Shown here in pieces: positions 54,206-63,200 of a stretch of DNA of 64,000 nucleotides. The position numbers and the translations under genes are program-made. Source of the stretch: Heliocidaris erythrogramma (taxonomy: Eukaryota > Echinodermata > Echinoidea > Camarodonta > Echinometridae); the NCBI GenBank assembly GCA_025617745.1, contig CM046858.1, positions 39,725,850 through 39,789,849 on the forward strand, given 5' to 3'. Under the pieces are notes generated by a model, which was not told the origin of the DNA, did no database searches, and was given only the letters and a program-made list of their open reading frames with translations. Position 1 is the first letter of the stretch, and each line of letters begins with the position of its first letter.

Positions 54206-57200
54206 TACACCCTTCTCTCTCTCTCTCTCTCTCACTCCCTACACCCTTCTCTCTCTTTCTCTCTCTCACTCCCTATAACCCCCTCTCTCTCCCTCTCACT
54301 CGCTCCCTATAACCCCCTCTTTCTCTCTTTAAGTTTAATTGTCCCTTTCTTTTTCTTTCTCTCTAATTCTATCTCTCTCTCTCTCTTTCCCACTTTCTAT
54401 GTATGTACTTATTTGTCTGATAGTCCCTTTATGATGAACGTTGTCTGTCTACCTCTTTCCTTTCTTTGTGCATAATACTTTATCTTTATCTCTCACCCCC
54501 CCCCCCCCCACTCTTTCTTATTTTCTCTTTCTTCCTATCTTCCTCTCACCTTCTTTACATCTATCTTTCTCTGACACTCTGTGTCTTTCATTCTCCATAT
54601 TCCTCACGCTCGCCTTCAATCCGTCTCCATAGCAATTAGGTAATATCTACAAATATAATTATGAAATTACAATTGAATATTTATTGCTCTTGTTATTCCA
54701 ATTACAGGGAGTTGGTGGCGTGTGGGATCACCGAGCTCACCCCAGACATGTTCCGCAATCTCCAAAGCCTCTCAGTACTGTAAGTCATCATGAGAGATTA
54801 TTCAGGAATAAGCAATCCCTCCCAAATAATCCCCCTTTCCCCGTCATGAATAATGGATTCTATAACAGACAGAGTGCACTATCACCTCGACCCAACCGCC
54901 CAGGGGCTTTGTATCATATCTACTTTTCTGCATCCCCCCACCCCCGCTTTAATGAATTTGTGAACAATACATGCGACAACATCCCTTCCCTCCCTATATC
55001 CTCCATTTCCTTGAAAGTGCACCCCCAACCCTCCCACCCTCTTTGTAGATTGTTATGAGTGTATCCAAAGTTGACGAACAATTTTGATGGTTGAGTGAGG
55101 TGTCAATATACAATTTACTAAAAATTTGAATACCAATCAAATCAGAATATATCTTAAACACATGATTGCCGACAATTTTGATCACAGACTGAATTAAGAG
55201 CAAATGTTGCCAAAAAAGCAATATTTGTAAATAGTCCTCGTTTGTTTTTACTTTAATTTGCTGACAAGAGTAAAGAAACGTGGCACAAAGATAAATAACA
55301 CAGGTCTTTCGTATCTCTTAATTTGCAAATAAGGATAATTATTTCAAATAGAAAAAAAAGATGTTCCACAACGCACCTCTAAAATCGCATTCATATTGGC
55401 AATAAACTTTAGATGTAAAAATATCAATTATCCTATTAATTGAATGATAACCGATATTCATTTTCATCTTATCATTTTTGTTTATAACTTTTTCTTTCCG
55501 GAGTGGTACTTCGTCACCCGGGATTTCCATTATACATCTGTTTCTCACATGTTTGCATTTTATTCATGCAATTACCTATTTCTAATACCTTTCCCCTCGG
55601 AGAATGGACAATGCATTATCTTCTTTTATCCCAGTATTACCATGAATTTCATGAATTTAAGACCTGTATCTTTGTATAATTATGTAGATTTTGCAATATG
55701 GCTTTTTGCGCAAAAGACGAATTTTCATTATTTTGTTTTTTAGTATTCTTGTGCTGTTTATTTGTTGTATTCGATTATATTATCACGTCTGGTATAGTTC
55801 ATGTGTTTGGATTCAGATGGTATTTCTTAATCTTTCACTTTGCTCATGCCACGCAATATCATGATGAACTTATACTTTAATAGGATAACATAAACAGAGA
55901 AAATGAAATGACAGGATTGAAATTGCAACAAGAGAAAAGAAAACACTGTAGAAGAAGAAGAAGAAAGAAAGAAAGAAAGAAATACGAAAGAAGAAGAAAA
56001 AGAAGAAGAAGAAGAGGAAGAAAAAGAGAACGAAGAAGGAGAAGATGAAGAGGAAGAAGAAGTAGGAAAGAAAGAAATGTAGAAGAAGATAATTATCCAT
56101 TACTTCCGCTAAATCCTTATCCTAAATCCCAGTAAAACCCATGTATGAATCTTTTTTTTTGTCATGAATAATTATGGGTGAAAAGATTTTCTCATTCCGC
56201 TGTTTTGCATCTCTCTCTCTCTATCTCTCTGTCTCTTCCTCCCTCCCTCTCTTTATTTTGTTGCTTAAAGTTACACTATGATTACTCCCATGCATTTAAT
56301 AAAGTAAAATTGAATTGAATTTAACAAATCTTCATGACGTATAATTCTAGATAAATCTTCTTTTCTGTTGCAGTCAGCTTTCGTACAACGCAATCACAGA
56401 AATCAGACAGTCACATATGAACGGACTAGAAAACCTACTAGACTTGTGAGTATATGATTCAGCCATGTGTGAAGTGATCTACAGGATTTTTACTGCTGAA
56501 AGTTGATAATAGCATTATCATAGTGAAAGCAATAAAAATGAATGATATTGGTTATAATAATGATAATGATAGTAATAAAAGTTTGGATGATGACAATGAT
56601 TATGATAGTAACATTATTATCAATGTTGGTGTAATAATTAGTGTTATTAGTATAATATAATCATGATCATTATTATAATTACTTTTATCATTAATAAAAT
56701 AATGATAATGATTATGATGATGATGATGATGATGATATTGATCTCAAAAAGCATCTGATCAATACACTCGTAAATCACAATAATATCTCTCCCTACAAGC
56801 TTGTGCCTTTCCATTGTAATCAAACATCGAATTCTTTGATTTATTCCTCAGTCAAAATGTTTCTCGTTGCCTGTTGATTGAGAATTTTAAACGGAACGAG
56901 TTTAAAACAAATTGGTCATTAGTATTATTGCGACGTTAGGGCGAATCCTTTTATATCAGCCTATTGTTATCACTCGCCTTAACGTCGAGTTTCTATTTAA
57001 ACGGAATAAACCGCATTGATAGGATTCGCCCTAATGCTACAGTCACACACGGCCGGGTCACAAAACGGATTTGATCTGGGTGAAAATGAGCCGGATTAGT
57101 CCCGGAATGGAGGGTAATTTATGCTACAGTCACACACGGCCAGATTTCGAACCGGGTCCATAAGGAATTAAAACCGTATCAACCCGGTTTGACCCGTATT

Positions 57201-60200
57201 GACCCGTATCGAACCGTATAAAAATCCGCTTTAAATCCTTAACTGAATCATTTTCGACCCCTATCGACCCGTGTCAACCCGCTTCGACTACCTTGTCATC
57301 ATCCGTTGCATGAAGGCAATGCGGTATACGGCAAGGGTCCATACGGTTTTACGCTGCGGGTTGCAGCGGGTCGATGCGAGTCAATGCGGTTCGAACCGGG
57401 TCAATTCGGATATCAATACGGAATTGAAATCCGTGAGAAAATTTTGAACATGACCAAAAAATTTTCACCGCCGTATCGTAGCCCCCGGAACCCATCAGGA
57501 ATTGACACGGGTTACAATGCGGGTCAGTGCGGGTCTCTACGGCTCCAACCGGGTCGATACGGTTTTAATTCCTTATGGACCCGGTTCGAAATTCGGCCGT
57601 GTGTGACTGTAGCATTTAGTAGGATATAATTTGATATTTTTCTTGTCGTCTGCAGATATCTGTCAAGCAACCTCATCTCACGTATCGAGCACGGTACATT
57701 CAGTGGCATGGACAATCTTCTGAAATTGTAAGTTTCGACAGAAATCGTCTAATTTGTATATAGTGATTCTTGTCATCAATTTCCGTGACTGTTATTTTCC
57801 GTTTTCTTATTTCTTAGTAAGGTTCTTTCTACACCCATCCACATTCTATTTTACTTTCCTTGATTTCTCTCATTATTTGCTTTTTAAAGTACACGACGAA
57901 TGAATTTGAATACTTTCTAAATCCATTTTTTTTCCTTTCTAAGCGTGAGAAATCTAAAATATTCATGAACAGTTTGGGGAGAAAACATTTGCTCATTCCG
58001 CGGTTTGTATTTCTTTCTTTCTCTACCTCTCTCTCTCCCTCTCTCTCTCTCTATCCATCTCTCTCCTTATTTTGTTGGTTCACTTAAAGTTGCACTATGA
58101 TTACTTCACATAGAAGTTACATTATTTCCTTTATTACATTTGACAAAATTAATCTTACTTTGCTGCCGGCTTCTAATTACTCAATCAACTTTTTCATTAT
58201 TAGTTATTGAACTATTAAATTGTTCTATTGTCTGTAGTAATAATCCTTTGTCTTCAACTTCTTAATCTGCCACTTCGTATCAATCCTTCTTACCCAGGGA
58301 AGCAGAGATTTTCATCTTCAAAATTATGCTATTAGGCAACTTTCCGTCACACCTAATGTTATTCATCACAATGCTTTTCAATCAGGGGCGTCTCTATAGA
58401 CCACTTTTGGAATTAGAGTGTCGGAAAAACTGTTTAATTTCCAAGGTACTTTATACCTGAAAATATTGGCTTAACGAATCCAATTTGTCTGCCGTCAAAA
58501 ATTTTTGAGTGGCAAAATCGCCTTTGCTGCCCCCCCCCCCCCCCCTTCGTTCTTATAACGACTCCCCTTTCTGAGATTTCACAGCAAGGTTGAAATCAAT
58601 TACGCTGATCACACCTCTTGTAACATTTCTTTTGTTCCCCATTGTCTGGAGGCAATACATGGACATGATCGAAAATGCTCAAGAATGTTTGTTTTGTTTT
58701 TTTTGGTTTTTTTTTTGTATTCAACAATTGACTTATCTCTTGTCATAGATAATCTGTCGTATTCCCCGAACATATATACAACGCCAAGCTCCTAATACAA
58801 GGGTATTAAAGTAATGTGTGCAATGACATAAAATATTTTGTCTTTGTACTTTCTTGAATGAATAATAAATTACCGCAGTTGCACCTTGCTATAAGGGTAT
58901 TTTTAAATTCCTTTTCACCACATAGATATTATCATCAGCGACCTTTCTTAGTCTAATGATTTTTTTTCCATGGCTGTTTTTGTTATTGACACTTCTCATT
59001 TGTGTCCTTTCCTACCTTTATTACATATTAGATTGTTACATGACAACAAGTTGACGAACATATCCGTTGGAATATTTCCAGTGATGACCGAACTGGCGAT
59101 CCTGTGAGTACAAAGTAGTCAACATGGCTTTGTTTACACATGTATTTACTTTGCTAAAGTTCTTTTTGTATTTTACAGCCTTTGTAAAAGAACAGAAATG
59201 TGCAACCTCAAAAGTATGAATGATTTCACTGAGAAATACGAAAGAGGTTCCCTTTTTATGCTTTTAAAGGGATACGCCACCAGGCGGCCGTGGGGAAAGT
59301 CAGGATTGCGTAAGCCCCATTAACTCGTACACAAAGTTTGTGCGTCGAACGCACACGTTGGACTAAGTGGGATTACATTTCGACTGCACGAAGCCGACCG
59401 AATCTCGCACGAGAGCTCGAGCTCAGGCGGAGCGTGCATGTTGTGCGGCGACCAGTCTGTCCAAGGTTTGTGCCCCGCGGGGCAGCGGCATGATCAGGTA
59501 ACGATCACGGTGCCCTCTCGCGGCATTAAAACGTCCACAATCTGCGGTTGCGTATCCCTTTAACAAAGTGATCGCAAAGACTTTAGAGAACTCGACTCCA
59601 GGGCAATTTCAATGCCTTATTATAGATCCCTTTTAAATCATGTTCTGGGGAGCGTTTCATCAAGCGTTTTGTCAGTGATTTTTACTGACAAATTTGCTCT
59701 CAGCCAATCAGATACAAGGATTTCAGTAGCTTATAACAGTTTTCGGTAAAAAAATCACTGACAATACGCTTGATGAAACGCTCCCCAGATTACGTACCAC
59801 ACGTGATTGTAATGCTCGCATATTTCAATAGGTAATGGACAAGGTTGGTTTTTCGACAGTCTTTGTGATCATCTTATCAGTTTTAGAAGAATATTTTGTC
59901 CTTATCCCTTCTAGCATCTTAGTTTTCTCGGGCTCATGATTATTCGACAACCAGACTTAAAGGATATATTGATATGGTATAGCATCAGTATAAATTATGT
60001 AAAATAGTTACTGATCAGGGTCCTGTTTCATAAAACGTTATATCAAGTTGCAATAATTGTTATAAGCTATTGAAACCTTTCCAATTTCAAAGAGTACGAG
60101 CGAGCGAAGCGAGCGAGCAAATATTTGGATGCTTTATTACAGTAATTACGTTACCTCGTTATGGATATTACAAATAGACACTCCCTGCCGAAATATGAGC

Positions 60201-63200
60201 CCAAAAATGAGATGGTAATTGCCCGAATTTTCGTAATTTCAAAATTGTCAGGGGCTGCAGCCGTCCCCTCTATCCCCCCTCACACGCCTATATTGATTAT
60301 TGCAAAATTAATTTATTGATGTCCATATTTACTGTCCATCATTACAGAAAGCTAGATGAGAATGAAATAGATACTATCGAACCAGGCTCTTTCGAGCTCG
60401 TCAAGAACGTCATGCATTTGTGAGTATGTTTTGAATTATATGAACTTGTTAATTATGGATCAATAATGAATGGATATCTCAACAAAACAATGATGAAGGT
60501 GTTTATTATTTCTTTTCGCTGATTTAATTGTTAAAAGGACTATTCCAAGAAAGTTTACTTTTGCATTTAAAAAGATGAGTGTTATGTTTTCCTTTGTTTA
60601 AACATCTAAACATCTTGGTTTGATTGTCGTTAGCATAATTACGTTCTGTAACAAACTGAAAAAAAATGAAACTCAAAACCTCGGGTGAAGCAAATCCTAC
60701 CTTTCCCATCGATCCAGATCAAACAGTTAGGGTTCGTTTTTTCTATTCATCTTCCATTTGCGGTTTCAGGGGTAATTAATTTACGCACTTTGTATCTATA
60801 TCAATGCAATGGATAGTAATCTTTCTCCTTGTTATATCATTATCCCCCATGTAGCACACTGATGAAAAACAAACTGAGACGCATTGAAGTCGGGATGTTT
60901 GATGGTTTAGGAAACGTTACAGATATGTGAGTATATCTATTATCATTATACATCTTTAAGCCCGTTATACATAAGACGTCATTTCGATTCTCTTTCACTT
61001 TTTTTGTACGGAACCACTTTTACATCGCGAATCATGCAAAGACTGCACCAGTCGTTGGCGAAGTCCTACGTCACGCAGGCAAATGACGTCACGTGTGAAA
61101 AGGGCATTATGCATTACTATAAACACAATAAAAGTGACACAAGGTCTGCCTTCTAAATTTCGCCTGGTTTGTTGTCAAAATTCGTGTATATGGTTTTACT
61201 ACAGTCTGTTTTTAAAAAATAGCCATTATAAATGCTGAAATTCAGAAGGATATAGTGTTGAGGAACATGCAATTAAAACTAGTACCGATAGTTTTTTTGT
61301 TTTTTTTATTCTTATTTCAGAAAAACATGTTTAGGGCCTACTATGAAATTTTCACTCTTTTTGGATAGCATGAAATGCGTATACAAACATATCAACTGAA
61401 GTTAACACAACAATGAAGAACGTTTACTGTAATATAACATTCTTGAATCTGTCATCAAATTATAAGGTTTTTTTGTTATAAACACCGATAATTTTTTTTC
61501 TAACATTCGATAACAACACCTTAGCATACTTCTAAAAGGAGTTCATTCCTTAATTTACATTTTAATTTTTTTTACGGAGAATGAAATGAATAGTTCCTTC
61601 TTCTGTAGCGCTCATGTCCGTCACATGATGACGCTTCTATCGCACTAATGTTATCATCCCGCTTATATAGGCATTGAATTAACATTATATGTGGTTTGTG
61701 GTGCTATTGATTTTTTGTGCATCACTCAATTATGCTATACATTTACCATGTCTACGAAAGAATTAAATGATTTGCTTTCTTTCGTCCTACTTTTTCGCAG
61801 GAGTTTTCGCCAGAATGAAATAGAAGTAATCGAAGAAAATGCTTTTGATGTTCTGATTAAGCTGGAATCACTGTAAGTATCAGGAACAGACCGTATCGGT
61901 ATAAATCAATACTAATTTTCATGCTCAGATGAGCAAAATAATGAGTTGCTTTAAAAAAAATTCATTTGTAGGCGTATTTTTTTATTTATCACCAGAATTT
62001 ATTTTCTTTTACTTCAAAGCTCAATTTCAGATGTCTTACTAACTGTTGTCATCATAACTGGACTAATCCTGATTCGAATCAGAGGCGTCACTAGAAATTA
62101 TTTAGGGGATATCCAACTGGGCAGCGTTTCATCAAACCGTCATAAGTACAAGTTCGCCGACATCCCATTGGAACGCGTGTATTAAAATTAACATGCGTTT
62201 CAATAGGATGTCGGCAAATTTGTACTTATGACGGTTTAATGTAACAGGGTAACCTCGCTAGTCATAAGGACCGCTTTTCATAAGGACCACTTATTCATAA
62301 GGACCGCTATCCATAACGCATGACCAAATGAATAGCGGTTTTGTATGAATAGCGGTCTTTATGAATAGCGAGCAAACCATAGACAAATTACCTCGCCATT
62401 CATAAGGACCTCCGTTCATAAGGACCACTATTCATAACTATTCATAAGGACCGCTATTCATAAGGCGTGTTAAATGAATAGCGGTTTTCTATGAATAGCG
62501 GTCCTTATGAATAGCGAGCGGACCCGGATGAAACGATGCCCTGTATTTTTCTGTAATGATCCTACCACCGTCTTCCACTTATGAAAACAAAGTGAAGAGG
62601 CTCTACAAATGAGGATGACATGCACCTCCTTATTTTTCTTTCTATTTTGTTTTATTATTTTTTTGTTAGCAACGACACGACCATAAGAACTCCTGTATTT
62701 AGAGCTAATTGTTTTTTAAATATTTCTCTTTTTTACAGAGACTTACAGAAGAACAAGCTAACCGAAGTACCTCGCGAGCTCTTTACCCCACTCAAGAATC
62801 TCAACAATATGTAAGGCGAAAACCTGTTACCCCATTGTTGTTTTAACGTCGTTTACAGTTATTTGAGTAAATATGCTATGAAAAATAAGTGATATATCCA
62901 GACCTGCTTACATTATTAAACAATACATGTAAAAAAATTGAAAAGCCTTAATGGATGGATGAAATCTTAAATATATTTTCCCATAAACTCATCCTCTCTA
63001 CCCTCCTTCTCTTTTTTGTTTATCTCTTTCTCTCTTCTGTCTGCCCACATTTTCTCCCTTTTATCTTTATCTTTCAATTTCTTGGTTTCCCTCCTTCATC
63101 CACTCTTAACTCTAGTATAAGATTACATCGCCCCATACCAACATACCCTTCCATCTCCCTCTCACTCTCTCTCTCTCTCTCCCTCTTTCTTTATCCCTCT

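Noticed and set aside
57306-57629. 107-codon frame
   Set aside because: Lies inside the 493-bp inverted-repeat element and spans its end; no domain.
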